The notes beneath the pieces were generated by a model that made no database searches, was not told the DNA's origin, and worked only from the letters and a program-made list of their open reading frames with translations. Below are positions 42,841 to 55,662 of a DNA stretch of 64,000 bases, piece after piece. The stretch's first letter is position 1; each line of letters opens with the position of its first letter. A program made the position numbers and the translations under genes. This DNA is from Nageia nagi (taxonomy: Eukaryota; Pinophyta), in assembly GCA_050084985.1 (NCBI GenBank), contig JBITNC010000001.1, positions 83,700,001-83,764,000 on the forward strand. Direction: 5' to 3'.

Positions 42841-43690
42841 TCCTAACTTCAAGCAATCCATATTCTATCAAAGAAATGATGATATGTAAAAAATGGTTCA
42901 AGAGTTTATTGAGGTATTTGCAAAGCCTAAAGAACTACCTTCTATGTGGAAGATACAACAAGAGATTTATTTTTTACCTAATGCTTCATTTCCCAACATA
43001 AAACTATTTAGGAAATCAATTTTGGATCAAGAGGAGATTAAAATATAAATTTAGGAGGTGGTTGATCAAGGTGTCATTAGAATAAGTAAATATCCATGTA
43101 GAATAGCCATGATTTTAGTTCCTAAGAAAGATAAGACTTGGAGGATGTGTATTAACTATAAAGAACTCAAAAAATAGCCATTAAGAAACATTATCTATTA
43201 TCTTAGATAGATGATTTGTTGGATTAGTTGCAAGGGAAAATTTTCTTCACCAAGTTAGACCTAAGAAGTGGATATCATCAAATTAGGATCAAGCATGACA
43301 CTTGGAAGACCACCTTCAAGATAAGGTGAGGCCTATTTTAGTGTCTTATTTTTCCATTTGGTTTATGTAATACACCAACCACATTTATAAGGGTAATAAA
43401 TTAAGTTCTTCATCCATTTATTGATTCATTTGTTTTTGTTTACTTGGTTGATATTCCTATTTATAGTTCTACTTGGGAGGAATATTTGATACATTTTATA
43501 CAAATGCTTCAAACTTTGTGAATGGAGAAGTTGTTGTTAAAAATGAAGAAATATGATTCTGGTAAGAAGTATTTGGTGTTTTTATGCCATGTTATTAGTT
43601 ATGGATTATTTAAAATTGATCCTCAAAATTTTAGTGCTATAGTAGATTGGACTATAACATCTAACTTGATTGCATGATGTTACTAATAAG
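42841..43690 (+). pseudogene. reverse transcriptase of chromovirus F
   Basis: '[29 protein letters not shown]' (43235-43325, read in parts), 'LIFPFGLCNTPTTFIRV' (43345-43395), 'FVYLVDIPIYSSTWEE' (43435-43480). The YLDD box is YLVD, so the first catalytic Asp of the pair is lost. The connection block 'CHVISYGLFKIDP' follows. About 120 bp corresponding to 3790-3880 of A are absent near 43665. Confidence 0.9.
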
Positions 43691-43970
43691 AGAAAAGTAT
43701 TCCAATGGGGAAAGAAACAACAATTATGTTTTGATTTTTTATATCAAAAAAATGTTAATTTACCTATTTTAGTGCTCCCTAATCTAAAAACACTTTTAAA
43801 ATGAGATTGATGAATGATTATGCCATGGAGGTAGTTTTATTGCAAGGAGAAAATCAAATTTACAACCATTATAAAATTTTTAGTGGGAAAATTTTGAATT
43901 ATCTTACATATGATAAGGAGTTGTATGCATTGGTTCAGGAAGTAAAAATGTTTAAACATTACTTAATTGG
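43691..43970 (+). pseudogene. RNase H of chromovirus F, cut by element G
   Basis: 'MRLMNDYAMEVVLLQGENQIYNH' and 'YLTYDKELYALVQEVKMFKHYLIG' at 43801-43970. Both match A/B RNase H. The frame ends at 'HYLIG' where G's TGTTAATACC begins. In A the next residues would be the 'KEI.IH.DH.PLK' block. Confidence 0.9.
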
Positions 43971-44694
43971 TGTTAATACCTAAAATGAAATTTTGATTTA
44001 ATTAAAATACCATTTTATATTTTTGAAATAATTTATTTAATTTATTAAATAAATGCTCTTTTCCATGTGCACCCACATCTACCTTTATGTTTTATGCTAA
44101 TAGGTCCGCTTGGCATCATAATAAGCCTAAGGAGGAGCCTTAGCACTAGACCTATTACCTATAAAGGTGGAGGGGTTGTACATGATCAAATATATGACAT
44201 GAAATGATATAATCCTAAATGCTTAATAAGTGATAATATACTTGTGTTAATCTTGACTAGTATTTCTTAACACCATCTATTATCTTTTCATTTTGTTATA
44301 CTATGAGCTTTGCATTCCTACAATCTTTCATCCATTCATAAGTGAGATTAGGAAGATCGAAGGTGGGATAATGAAATCAAGCAAAAGGGAAAGAAATTCT
44401 AAAATGGTAACTAGGTATTATCACTAGGATTCTAGTGTTATCACTAGATTAATGTCATATTGGTGGCTCTATGTTTTAGGGAAGCTCATCATTCATCCTC
44501 TTTCTTTTGAATTTTATCTTCATTCATCATCACAAGTAAAGTGTAGGTTTGTATTTCTAAAAATTCAATTGTAATAGGTCAAGATCAATTAGGTCATTAT
44601 CATATTTCATGTAATCAATTTACTATTATTAATATTTAATTGATGAATTTAATTATTGTAAATAACCCTAGTAATAATTATTTTGATTATAACA
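43971..44694 (+). repeat. 5' LTR of element G
   Basis: 724 bp from TGTTAATACC to GATTATAACA, aligned with 63385-64000 ('aatttatttaatttattaaataaa', 'ctaaggaggagccttagcacta', 'gtcattatcatatttt'). The shared start 'TGTTAA[CT]ACCTAAAA' resembles the H family's 'TGTAAACACCTAAAA', so the two families may be related. Confidence 0.88.
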
Positions 44695-44789
44695 ATTGAT
44701 CAACCTAACTTCTTTTCGATACATCGTGTCATCCTTCACTAGTGATGTTGAAACCTAGGATTTTGGATAGGACTAGTCTAACATTTCAA

Positions 44790-46329
44790 GTGTTGCAAAA
44801 ATGGTTACACCTACTGCTATAGATAATAAAAATATTGAATATCTTGTTGTACAAACAAAGAATACTAGGTCATGCAATAATTATGCCAATGCGCTTATAA
44901 GATAAATGAAAGAGTATGAAGACTACACCTATATGATGAGTATGATAGCTCTTTGAAAGATTGTATCCATTTAGCCTAAAAGGAAGTAGAAAGTAATCAA
45001 AAATACCTTGGTGATCTTACACCCATTTCCTAAGATGTACTTAATAAAATTTTATCTATTTCACAAGGTCTAAAATTGTTAGCTATGAATGAATATCTTC
45101 CCTTTCTTGTTCAAACTTTGCAAGAACTCGGTACCAGAGTTAAACACCTCCTAGGTTCTACCCTAGATTTTGATCCTGAATATAGTAAATAGAGAAAGAT
45201 GATATAATAAAATGAATAGGATATAAACTTAACCCCTTATTGATAGGCTTACAAATACTTCATACCTTCCCAAGTTCCTTCATTTCCCATTTGTAATGAA
45301 ATTCTTGAACCCCAAATTCTAAACCAAACCCTTGGTACCACACATAATCCTTGTGATGATGCTAGACCTAATACCACCATTTTGTTACCTAAATAAAATC
45401 TTATCTAATATTTTCTCAATCTTGGCATTTCTATTCCATAGGTACATCTTGATTATGATGAAGAATTCAAAGATAACATTAACAAAGAGAGCCTAATCGA
45501 TATTTTAGAAGATGAATAACCCAAAAGGCCATCCATCCTCGAATCATGGATGGAAGAACCTAATACAATAATCATATTTAACACAATATATAGAATAGGT
45601 TGGTTAGATGCAAAATTTTATATCCTTAAGAGAGAACTAAAATTTTAAAGCTTAACTTGGAATATAAAACTATCAAACTAGAATGTTAAATAGAGTTGAT
45701 TAGTAATCTAGTAAGAACTTTAGAACAAAAAAATGTTTACTATTTTATTCTATTTATAGGTCTATAAAAGGAAAAGCCCATGTGTACTAGTAAATCATTA
45801 CCACATAAACCTACAGATGATGCACTATGAAAATTGTTATAGTTAAAGCAACAAAAGTATTCCATCATGGAATGCATCAACATGTTTGCACATATGGTTA
45901 TAAGAGGTAGTGATAATCCCTTTTTCCATCACATACACCGAAGAAGGTATGATAAACATGTAATATTTACTATTTTTATCTTTATTATGATCCTAGAATA
46001 CATTTGCAAAGGTATCACTTAGAGTACATTTCATTTGAAAATAATGATGACTTTTTGTCTAAATTATTTCCTATTAGCTTGAAAATTGAATTTTTCTTAT
46101 GTTTTATTAATCTACCTAATGAAAGTATTACATGTTTTGATGATGTTATTAAAGCTTTCTTGGATCGATATATTTTTTGCATAACATAAGAACTATAACC
46201 TTTAGACATGTATAAATTAAAATAAAAATAAGATCAACTTTTTAGTGACTTCATCATTGAATGGTCCAAAGTAACCAACCAAGTCCAAATCCCTACCAAA
46301 GAAAAAAAACATGTTATCTTTTGAGCCTT
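44790..46329 (+). pseudogene. gag of element G, N-terminal part
   Basis: The first kilobase gives coding-looking but unassigned residues (for example 'VQTLQELGTRVKHLLG' near 45110-45160 and 'WMEEPNTIIIFNTIYRIGWLD' near 45550-45610, read in parts). The capsid core is clear at 46005-46320: 'YISFENNDDFLSKLFPISLK', 'FINLPNESITCFDDVIKAFLDRYIF', 'DFIIEWSKVTNQVQIPTKEK', the Retrotrans_gag pattern of Tat-type elements. It is broken by stops and cut by element H. Confidence 0.82.
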
Positions 46330-46956
46330 ATTATTGTAGATTAAAAATAATGCAGGAATAATAAATCAAAACACTATTTATCTATAATATAATATTGAAG
46401 CGTATATAAAATATATGTCAATAAGTGAGCATAATAAATAAGGTACCTTTATCAGATCTACATCCAAATGAAACAACATTAATCACACATGAATCATAGT
46501 ATTATACCATAATAAACAAATTCCACCAATGGCCTAAGAGCACATTGTTAATAGCATGAAAGATGCAAATTCATAAATAGAAATTGAACTACATGAGAGT
46601 AAGATGAAGGGTGTTGCATATATATGAATAGGCAGTGTTATGAATAATCTTTATTTTATCAAATCAACTGATATTGCATGTTATAAATTTTCTCTTTAGA
46701 TCTTTATAGATGTCCATTATGTTGCTTTTAATATTATTTTATAGCAACATTTTGATCCTCTTTGGTTCTTGGGATCATTGCATTTTACATTGTTTATTGT
46801 CTCTCTTTTGATATTTTATACCTCTTATATTATACAATGTTCCATTATGTTGATTTCATTTCTTTGGGTATATCTTAACCCTTTTTACAATAAATATTTT
46901 TTAATGCTATAAAATGAATTATGTAATAAATAATAATTTATTTTTAGGTGTTTACA
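46330..46956 (-). repeat. 3' LTR of element H (outer end truncated)
   Basis: It aligns with 55760-56370 ('aaaaataatgca', 'ccaccaatggcctaagagca', 'ttttgatcctctttggttctt'). It ends on + 'gtgtttaca', in element sense TGTAAACACC. Confidence 0.88.
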
Positions 46957-46975
46957 TTTTGCCCCTCTTTTAAGG
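46957..46975 (-). other. Polypurine tract of element H
   Basis: The minus strand reads AAAAGAGGGGCAAAA directly before TGTAAACACC. Confidence 0.82.
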
Positions 46976-47639
46976 TGTGATTGAATAAATGAGATTACAT
47001 ATCCACATAAGAAGTATAGAAGAAATTTTTGAAATTTCCATACAACATTACCATTTGATGATGATAAGGGTTCTTTGTTGCCCCCTTTTGGCTTGGTTTC
47101 CTCAATAAATCTCCTTAAATGGTGCAAACAAGATAAAGCCTAAAGAAATACATATTTTTTCCTCTTACATTACTCAATCATGAATATGATGCTCTTACAT
47201 TCATACCTTGATACAAAAATATTCCTTTGATTTCACCTCTAACTTTGTTGATATGAATACCATTGATAACATGTAGACAATATGGAATGTTGTTAACAAC
47301 AAAAATTTTGCTTCATTTTCCTTTGTTTTTTTATACAGGTACCTACAAAAAGTATTATATATACCCTTCATGAAAATATTTTAGATACATAGTGATTTAT
47401 ATCATCCATTGATGATGAGTCAATGTCAACAATCTACTTATGATTGCATCACTAGTTCATCTTTTAATTGAGTAAACTCTCAATAGCCATATTGATGGCC
47501 ATCAGTAACCTAGAGTTTTTATGTCCATGGTTTGTAGAAATTATACTATCTTATTTTTTTTAAGCTAATGATGGCTTATAGAAAGTAATGCACACCACTA
47601 ACAATATCCTAACAATCAAATAAATTATAAAAATAAAAA

Positions 47640-48900
47640 CAAGTTATAAATACATGTACCTTACATAAGATATGCATTATTTTGGAAGGTATGAAGTCAT
47701 TATTTTATGTATAGAACCATTTAAGATGCATGGAATTGAAGGTGGTTGGTTCTTTCTTGACATCCATGGATGATAACTTGTAAGCACCTAATCCTTTTTC
47801 ATTAATGAAAATAAATGGGCCTATCGAATTTGGTTCAAACATTCCTTTTGCTTCATCATTTGCAGCTATTTTTTTGATATTTACTTTCAACACTAAGTCT
47901 CCTATTGTGAAGTCCTTTGACTTGATATTCTTGCAAAATTCCCTCTTTAATTTTTCATTATATATCTTTATATGCTCAATTGATTTGATTCTCTTTTCAT
48001 CAAGTGCTTTTAATTATTGTAATATAGCTTTGCTTGCTTCATCATCTAATATATCTCCACTTGAAATCCTCAAAGATGGTAACTCTAACTCTAATGGTAC
48101 AACAACTTCATCTCCATAAAGTAATGGAAATGGTGTTTCCCATGTGGCTATTCAAAAACTTTTTTGTGTGCCAAAGTGCTTAAGGTAGTTATTCATGCTA
48201 ATATGCTTTGTACCGATCCCATATTTTTTCCAAAATGTAGTTTATGGTTTTGTCTGGTGCTTTCACTTGACCATTCCCTTAAGGATAATATACTGAAGAA
48301 AAGTTTTGAACAATATGAAAATTTTTACAAAAGGATTTTATATCCTAACTTTTAAATTTTTTCCCATTATTCATGATCAATCTTTATGGTACTCCAAAAT
48401 GTGTAATGATGTTTTCAAATATCAAGAAAATAATGACTTTATCTTATGTGACTGATTTCATTGGAATGGCCTCAACCCACTTTGTAGTATACTCTATAGC
48501 TATGATGTCAAATTTGTGACCTTCCCTTGAATGTGGATTAATAAGCCCAATCAAGTCTATGCCCCATGTTACAAATGGCCATGATAAATTTATGGAGTTT
48601 AACTCTTGAGTTTGTTGTTTTTCTAAATTTACATATTTTTGATATTGTAAACAAGTCTTAACATGATTTTTGCAATCCTCCTCCATTATAGGCCAACAAA
48701 AACCAATTTGTAAGAGCTTAGTGTACAATGCTTTTGTAAATAAATGCCCTCCACAAAACTCATCATGTTCTTGTCCTAATGATGTTGCTATTTCATGTTG
48801 TGTTAAACATATCAAAAGAGCACCATGAAATGAACTTTTATACAAAACTTCACCAATAATCATATACTTAATAGCTTTCCTCTTTAATCTAACTTTTTTT
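47640..48900 (-). pseudogene. integrase of element H
   Basis: Zinc-finger part at 48780-48600: 'HDEFCGGHLFTKALYTKLLQ', 'GFCWPIMEEDCKNHVKTCLQYQ' (H-H-C-C region). Core: 'WPFVTWGIDLIGLINP' (first Asp), 'FDIIAIEYTTKWVEAIPMKSVT' at 48520-48450. The second Asp and Glu blocks (48440-48150) are readable only in pieces. The C-terminal end at 47893-47705 reads 'AKGMFEPNSIGPFIF' and 'GAYKLSSMDVKK', the typical Tat tail ('AKGKFEPNWEGPF', 'GA..LS.MDG'). Confidence 0.9.
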
Positions 48901-48959
48901 ATTTCTATAACAATTTGATAGAACTATTTGATCTTTTAAATAATTGTAAATATCAACAT

Positions 48960-49480
48960 ACCATTATTTAGAATCATGTTCTAGATCAAGGTGGAATACA
49001 TGTACTTTCTCTATACGATCAAGGTAAGAAGGTGGACCGAGCTTCCTAATCATGAGGATAATTTCTTCATATTCTATCTCAATTAGTGCTAATGAAGTTG
49101 CACTTGCCATTGCATTTGCATACCTATTGTCAGTCCTTGGAATATTTTGAATACTGTATCTATCAAAATCATTAAGAAATTCAATGATTACTATCTTATA
49201 TGGCTTCAATTTCTCATATTTTGTTTTATATGTATCATTGAATTGATTTACAAAAAGCTATGAATCACCATAGATCTCAAAATATTTTATTTTTATAGAT
49301 ATAACTCCTTTCAAATCCAAAATCAAAGCTTTATATTTTTCCATGTTATTAGTGCAATCAAAGCCAAGTTTATATGCCATAGGGATTACCTCATTGGAAG
49401 GTGATACTAGAATAGTACTTACCCCTACCCTGTAAGTGCATTTCAAACCATAAAAATACAAAATCTAGGATATAGGTTAG
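48960..49480 (-). pseudogene. second (archaeal-like) RNase H of element H
   Basis: Blocks: 'MYFYGLKCTYRVGVSTILVSP' (family 'FDGS', with Asp changed to Tyr), 'LGFDCTNNMEKYKALILDLK' (Glu of 'NNMAEYEA' shifted to 'EKY'), 'YFEIYGDS' (third acidic residue kept), then 'FDRYSIQNIPRTDNRYANAMASAT' at 49160-49090, where the fourth Asp is Asn. It stands after the RT-linked RNase H, the standard Tat position. Stop near 49257. Confidence 0.9.
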
Positions 49481-49489
49481 TCTTATATG

Positions 49490-50047
49490 TAACAAATGAA
49501 CTCATTTGGCATCATAATCTTTGACCATCACATTGTTGACAACATTTAAGAAATATTGCACACCATTGATAGTGTGAGACCACATCATGTTCATATAGGA
49601 TTTCTTCGTGCACCATTATACCATTGTTCAAGGTAAATATTTCTATCAAGTCTACAATTTCCTATCCTTTCATGGATTTTTTCTTTACCACATTGATTTC
49701 AAACTTTTGCGAAAACATCAACCACTTAACTACCCTTCATGAAAAATGTTGCTTTGCTACAAGATATTTAAGTGGGTTAACTGGTCTAAGAAGATATGTA
49801 GTGCAATAAAAAAGATAATACCTTAATTTTTCTATAGCAAAAATAATACCAAAGAAAAGCTTTTCCATGGGTGTGTATCATATTTCATAATCAATGAGAG
49901 TTTTGCTAAGATAGTATATTACTCTTTCTTATTCTCATCATATTTCTAACACAACATTACCACCAAGGTATATAATGTGGATGAGATATAAAGATATGTT
50001 AGCTTTTCAAAATTCATGAGAACTAAGATAGGAGGATTTAACAAATA
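49490..50047 (-). pseudogene. RT-linked RNase H of element H
   Basis: 'LSKTLIDYEIWYTPMEKLFFGIIFAIEKLRYYL' (49900-49800, read in parts) and 'LLRPVNPLKYLVAKQH' (49790-49740), then 'RVVKWLMFSQKFEINVV' near 49730-49680. It matches the plant Tat RNase H ('YLSKTL...E..Y...EK..LA...A..KLR.Y'). Stops interrupt. Confidence 0.85.
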
Positions 50048-50960
50048 TTATTTTATATCTTCAAATACCTTTTGAAACTTATCATCCCATACAAACTTGA
50101 TATCCTTTTTTAATAAATGAGTAGATGACCTACATTTATCCCCAAGTTGAGAAATGAATCTTGTTACATAATTTATCTTCCTTTGAAGACTTCTTATTTG
50201 TTTTAGGTTGTTTGGAGTTGGTTGGATCACTATGGCTTTTAATTTCTTATGATTCACATCAATACTCATTTTTGAGACCATAAAACCAAGCAACTTTCTT
50301 GAAGTAACACAAAAAGGACACTTTTGAGGTTTTAGTCTAAGCTTATACTTTTTAAGAATATGAAATACCTCTTCAAGAAGCTCCAAATGGTCTTGACCTT
50401 GCTTTGATTCAACCAAAATGTCATAAACATTAACTTACATTGATTTATGAATGTGTTTATGAAACATATACATCATAAATCTTTCATAAGTAGCACCTAC
50501 ATTATTCAATCCAAAGGGAATAACCTTCCAATAGAAATTTCCTCAAGGTGTAGTAAGAATAGTCTTATGTTGATCAAATGCATTGATTAAAATTTGGTTA
50601 CATCTCAAAAATATATCCATAAAAGATAAATTATCATGACCAAAAACAATATCCATAATCATATCAATAATTGGCAATGGAAAATCATCTTTTGGATAAG
50701 TATTATTGTGAAACTTAGTACAAACTCTTATCTCTCTAGTAGTTTTAGTAACAAGAACAATGTTAGCTATCCATTCTAATTAATCTATTGGTATAAGAAA
50801 CTAGCATTCAAATATTTTTAAATTTCTTTCTTGAAAAACATTTCCTTAGAATGATGCATCTTTCCAGGTTTTTGTTTAATTGGTTTAGCTCTTTCCTTAA
50901 GTGGTAACTTATGCATAACAAATGAGGGATCTAAACTAAAATATTGGCATAATACCATGC
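50048..50960 (-). pseudogene. reverse transcriptase of element H
   Basis: From the N-terminal side: 'SLDPSFVMHKLPLKERAKPIKQKPGKM' (read in parts, about 50940-50865), 'EWIANIVLVTKTTREIRVC', 'YPKDDFPLPIIDMIMDIVFGHDNLSFMD' (read in parts), 'VIPFGLNNVGATYERFM', then at about 50435 'VNVYDILVESK', where the family has 'VYVDDMIVKSK'. Six bases including the catalytic Val-Asp of YVDD are missing. The downstream connection domain is open at 50416-50048 ('KYKLRLKPQKCPFCVTSRKLLGFMVS'). Confidence 0.92.
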
Positions 50961-51899
50961 AAAAATATTATAATTTTGAACAAATTTGTTCTTATACCTT
51001 TGTTTCTTAGGTGTTGGAAGGGTAGCCCCAACTTTGACTAACGTTCATCATTACTTGTTCCAATATTGATATCTACTAGCTATTCTATTAGGAATGTTGA
51101 TTCATCCTTTTGCTACAATAATGATGGTAATGCTCATAATCCCTAAATATCACCTAAATGAACATATATTTATGTTTTTGGTGGCTAAATATTTTTTATA
51201 TAAATACTGAACTATTAGAAATTATACAAAAATTGGTAAGGATCCAAACAATTAAGACTAAAAAAGAAATTTAGCTTTCCTAAGGAAAACACTAAGCCAA
51301 AAGACATCCTAATGCAAGAAGGAAGCATTGTGAATTACTTAGATATTATGGAAAAATTAAAAGAAACATGTAGCCTAGGTAGCATTATTGAAGCATAAAT
51401 ATGTGGTCAAGAAGACTATAGGTAAACAACTTCAAGATGAGCAACAAGTTTTACTAAAGACTAGAGGCAAAGATGGGTAGTAGATTTTACGAGTAAGTAG
51501 GGAAAATAAACAAAATGATGGTGACCATGCCATGGATGCCACAAATGGAGTAGCAAAGGAGCCAAATACTTCATAGATTGGATTCCATTAATAATCATTG
51601 TGACATTTAGTCTCCTATTCCAAATAGTATATAGAGGTTTCCATAAGCCAATAGATATAAGATCCTTGGAAAGATATGCATCTTTAGGAGAGAGGCCATT
51701 CTATATTTGTGAAAGGTAGCATCAAAATATATGATTATTTATCTTGAGATAGATGTTCCATATTATCAAAGTGAGGGTAACATCCCAAATAAGAATGGGT
51801 ATAGTGGTAGGGCATGGGTGCTTCCAAGAGGCTATCAAATATACCACTGAATACAATGTAACCTAGATCATGGAAAATATAAAGTATGAATTTCCCATA
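50961..51899. other. Linker of H and unassigned end of the LINE fragment
   Basis: The part up to about 51200 reads as a decayed pre-RT linker of H on the minus strand. From about 51230 the sequence changes character, with no domain I can name. It probably includes the LINE 3' end. Neither the junction nor a poly-A tail is clear. Confidence 0.4.
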
Positions 51900-53430
51900 A
51901 TTTTACTTAGAAAGGGGAAATGTAGTAAGATATGTGACTCTATTTCATAAATTTCACCACATAAAATAATGAATAACATCTATCCAACTTTGTTATTAAT
52001 GTTGCTCTCCTAAGAGAAATTTATCATGAATGGTAGTACAAAGGAAGAATTGCTTCTTAGGCCAAGCTCTAGAATTCCACACCTTTCTCCATGCCAAGGG
52101 GGGAATCTTAGATGTGCTAGTCTTTCAAAATGCTTTGTAGATAGAGGAAACTATGAAAATTCAAGAGGGGGTTAAAGTCCATATGAGGTGGTATTCCCCA
52201 TCCATTTTTAATTTATAAAGTAGGATAAGAAATTCAAGAAGGCCTTTGTTATGTTGTAATTCTAGAGGTAACCATTCTAGAGATCATCATGATTTCAAAG
52301 GCTGACCATTCACATTTTCCTAGTTCCAATATAACTCTACTTACTCACCCCACCTATTACAAAGCACCTATTGTAAATTATGGAGAGATCCATTGGGTAA
52401 GAGAGGAGTGGCTAAAATCCAAGAATCATGCCAAAATCTCACTTTATTTTTAACTATTGATATCTATTTGAGGAAGTTGACCAATTTCATTCTAACTTTA
52501 TGCAAACCATTATAGATCATTGAACCAAATGGAGTATCCTCCAATGTGAAATTTCTCTCTATTTTATTGGAGTCTAGATATTTAGACCTAAGAGCTCTAC
52601 CCCAAAGGGTATGAGCATCCATATAAATTTTCCACATTAGTTTCCTTAATAGAGTTGCATTCATAACTTTAAGCTTTTGTAGTCCTAGCCTCTATGCTTT
52701 TGATCTACAAAGACTATTTCCTTAGCTACTAAGTCATTCATACTATTCCTAGAGTTCCCTTCACATAGAAATTTTCTCATTAACAACTCCAATTTGTCTA
52801 GAATAGTCTTTGGTAGCCAAAATACTATCATTCAAAACATTGGTAAGGAGTGCAATATTGCCTTAATTTTGACTAGCCTACCTGATAAAGAGAGCCATTT
52901 CTTTTTTCCAATATTCCATTTTAGAGTGAAACTTGGCTATGATCTTCTACCAAAAATCCCCCACATCACCCCTTTAGAAAAGAGGCAGGCATAGATAATA
53001 GTTATGAAGAGTATCAATTAACATACTTGTAAGGTGAGCCATTAGATAAAGGAGTTTGGGAAGCATATTTATTCCATATAGCTTTGATTTTATGGTATTT
53101 AATACTTGCCTCTATGCTATTTCATAAGAATTTAGAAGTACTTTGATCCTCCATATCTCTTGGATAAATGGATAGGCCGTAAGGAGAGTGTCATCCATGA
53201 ATTGGGATATTCTTTTTGAACATGAAACACTTCATTAAAATTAACCTCTTATTGAAAATACCCATATTAACTAAGAATATAATTTGTTTACCATTTTACA
53301 TTTGATTTAGGTAATTATGAATGTGAACCCATGTATTCTAAGATATCATAATAAGTATTGAAGCAATCAAACTCAAGTGGTATAGTATCATCAATCCATA
53401 AATCTTCATCAATATAATTAGAAAGCTTAA
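51900..53430 (-). mobile_element. LINE (L1-type) fragment: RT C-terminal end and zf-RVT
   Basis: The minus strand reads 'ISQFMDDTLLTAYPFIQEIWRIKVLLNSYE' (53225-53130, read in parts), the non-LTR RT catalytic box, where plants usually have FADDT. It continues with 'KKKWLSLSGRLVKIKAILHSLPMF' (52910-52840, in parts), 'WLPKTILDKLELLMRKFL', then 'RKLMWKIYMDAHTLWGRALRSKYLD' (52650-52580, in parts), the zf-RVT region. A last piece near 51930-51880 ('GEIYEIESHILLHFPF') fits the family's 'CxxC...ET..HL...C' end with Cys lost. The N-terminal RT, endonuclease and ORF1 are absent. It is inserted between protease and RT of H. Confidence 0.85.
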
Positions 53431-54450
53431 TCAAATTAATTTATTTTATAAACTTGATAGGTCCCCTTGTTTATTTTGTATTATGATCACTACCCAATCC
53501 ATTCTTAGTTTTCTAGGCACCTAAAGTAGTAGGAAAAGAAGATGTACCATGTTCTAATTTTTCTAAATCCCCTCCTTTTTACTTACCATTTTTTTGTCAT
53601 GTATTTATGAATAAAATGAGATGGAAAGGTTTTACCCATTATGTTTATCATTTTATCCTTTGTTGGGGTTACTAGACCCTATAATACTATTGCTATAGGT
53701 AAAGAACCCTCATCATCTTCACTATTTTCATGTTGTTGACAATGTTGACATAGTATGGCACATCATTGATGAAATTTGACAATGACTATTTTTTTTCATT
53801 CCAAATCTTTTACAAACATTAATGGATCAAAATCCTCAATTCCTTTATGCTCCAATTCTTATTTCATCAGTCTAAGGTTTTTTTTTATTTCATCACTGCT
53901 ACACTTGATTCTAAAAGTACAATTTCATATCTAGGACAAGTCATTATAAATTCCTCCATGTCTATTGCATTGCATAAGGCATATTGTTCTAGATTACCAA
54001 TTACTACATGTACCTCATCTTGACATTCAAATTGCAACCTACCATGTACTATATATGGTACTACATTCATATCATGAAGTCAAGGTCTTCCTAACAATAG
54101 GTTATATGATAACTTTGAATCCACAACCTGAACCTATGTTTTAACTATCTTGACTCCTATTGTAACAAACATTTTATCTATTATAATGAGATTTTTGGAT
54201 GAATTATCATATGAACTATCAAAAACTTATGTGAATATACATTAACAATTGATCCACTATCTACCATTTTTTTTTTCCATCCTTCTATCATAGACATAAT
54301 ATACAAAGCTAAACATTTAGCAAAAATTTCTTTACTTTGCCTTTCATATCTATAAAATGAAATTCCATCACATTCCTTAATAGATCTAATTTTTTCTAAA
54401 AACATGGTAGTAGACATATTGGTAGGAACTATTTCTTTTTTAATAAAGCA
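53431..54450 (-). pseudogene. aspartic protease of element H
   Basis: 'KKMVDSGSIVNVYSHKFL' (about 54285-54220) carries the D-S-G triad with V-N-V, intact. 'KLSYNLLLGRPWLHDMN' (family 'YNLLLGRPWIH') lies near 54115-54065, and 'VPYIVHGRLQFECQDEVHVVIG' (in parts) at 54060-53990. The part below 53880 is the decayed linker towards RT ('LEHGTSSFPTTLGA' near 53555-53510). Stops remain in the middle of the domain. Confidence 0.88.
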
Positions 54451-55650
54451 TACAATATATCTCTATGTATTTTAGATGTGGATATGAGATCATATAAACT
54501 AATCTTAGTAGGAGTAGTTTTTAATTTGTCAATCATGATATAAGTTTTAGAATTAGGTGGGACACTTACTTTTTTAATAGTAACTAGATTCAGAATGTTC
54601 CTTGGACATCCCCTTCTTAATATAGCATAAAATTATTTATCCATTGAAACTATGTTCACTATTATCTTTGGATCTAAATCTTTCTGATTAATTTTGTATC
54701 TCCCTTGTGTAATAAGATCCAAAATCATGGCTTCTAATGTTTACAATAATTTGTAGAATGACCTTCTCTTTAATGATAAGTTCACTAAGAATTAGAGGTT
54801 CCCATTGAGACACTATCATCTTGTGATATTTTCTATAATAGCTACAATAAACCCCTCTTAATCAAATCTCTCATAATAAACCTTGGATGAACTAGAAATG
54901 TATACCTTCTATCTCTTGTTGTAGCTGATATTGTTAATGTAGAAGGAGGTGTAGGTGTATCGATCATATTTACTATTTTTTTCTTCTTTGTGTATATCTT
55001 ATGATAATCTTTATTATAATAAGTATATGTATACTTGAGATCTCCTAACTCAAGTAAAACTTTCTCTTTTTTCAATAATTCTTTTACTAACACCCCAAAT
55101 CCAATACCCTTATTAGTTGAGAATCCAAATTAATGAATGGTCCAATTTCGTAAGAATATATCGACATACCATTTTGAATCTCATAATATACTTCTCTAGG
55201 GTTTCATTACTTCCTTGGTGTAAGGCACATAACTCTGTAATAGTTTCTTACTCTTTGACATTATGCTTGTATTGACTCATGAATACTTATACCAATGACT
55301 TCAATTAATCTATGGATCCTCCTAATAAATTACAAAACCATTGGTTGACATCACATTTTAAAATCCTTGGGAAAAACTTCACCATCAACTTATCCTTTGA
55401 TCCTAGTTTTAAGAAGCACTCCTCCTGAAAGTTAACAAGATGTTGCTTTGAGTCCTATTAACCACTAAACATCTTGAACTTAGGGACCTTGTGATCATAT
55501 GGTATGGGATAGTTATGAATATCATATGATACATGTGTGGTAAAGACACCATCATAATCTTCCTCTTTTTTCTCAAAACTCTTATATATCTCAAGGTTGG
55601 TTAGCCTTGGAGCTATTGTTGGATATGGAATTGACAACAAATTAGATTTT
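54451..55650 (-). pseudogene. gag of element H
   Basis: Read from 55640: 'LTNLEIYKSFEKKEEDYDG' and 'YPIPYDHKVPKFKMFSG' (the usual start of the capsid, 'KV..FK.F.G'), 'IEVIGISIHES' near 55300-55270, 'SATTRDRRYTFLVHPRFIM' and 'LIKRGLL' near 54930-54845 (family 'R.FT.L..P...AL..L...GLL'), and a decayed knuckle region near 54840-54730. Frames alternate and stops are frequent. Confidence 0.8.
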
Positions 55651-55662
55651 TTATGATACCAA
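55651..55662 (-). other. Primer-binding site of element H
   Basis: The minus strand reads TTGGTATCATAA directly after the LTR end 'ctaggcca'. The core TGGTATCA matches the iMet complement and the rest is diverged. Confidence 0.55.

Larger units (their letters stand above)
40700..43970 (+). mobile_element. Ty3/gypsy chromovirus F, interrupted by G
   Basis: A relative of A and B with LTR, gag, protease, RT and the start of RNase H. It is cut at 43970 by the left LTR of element G. The rest of RNase H and integrase should lie beyond the right end of the window. Its LTR shares only patches with the A/B LTRs, so it is a different subfamily. Confidence 0.85.
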
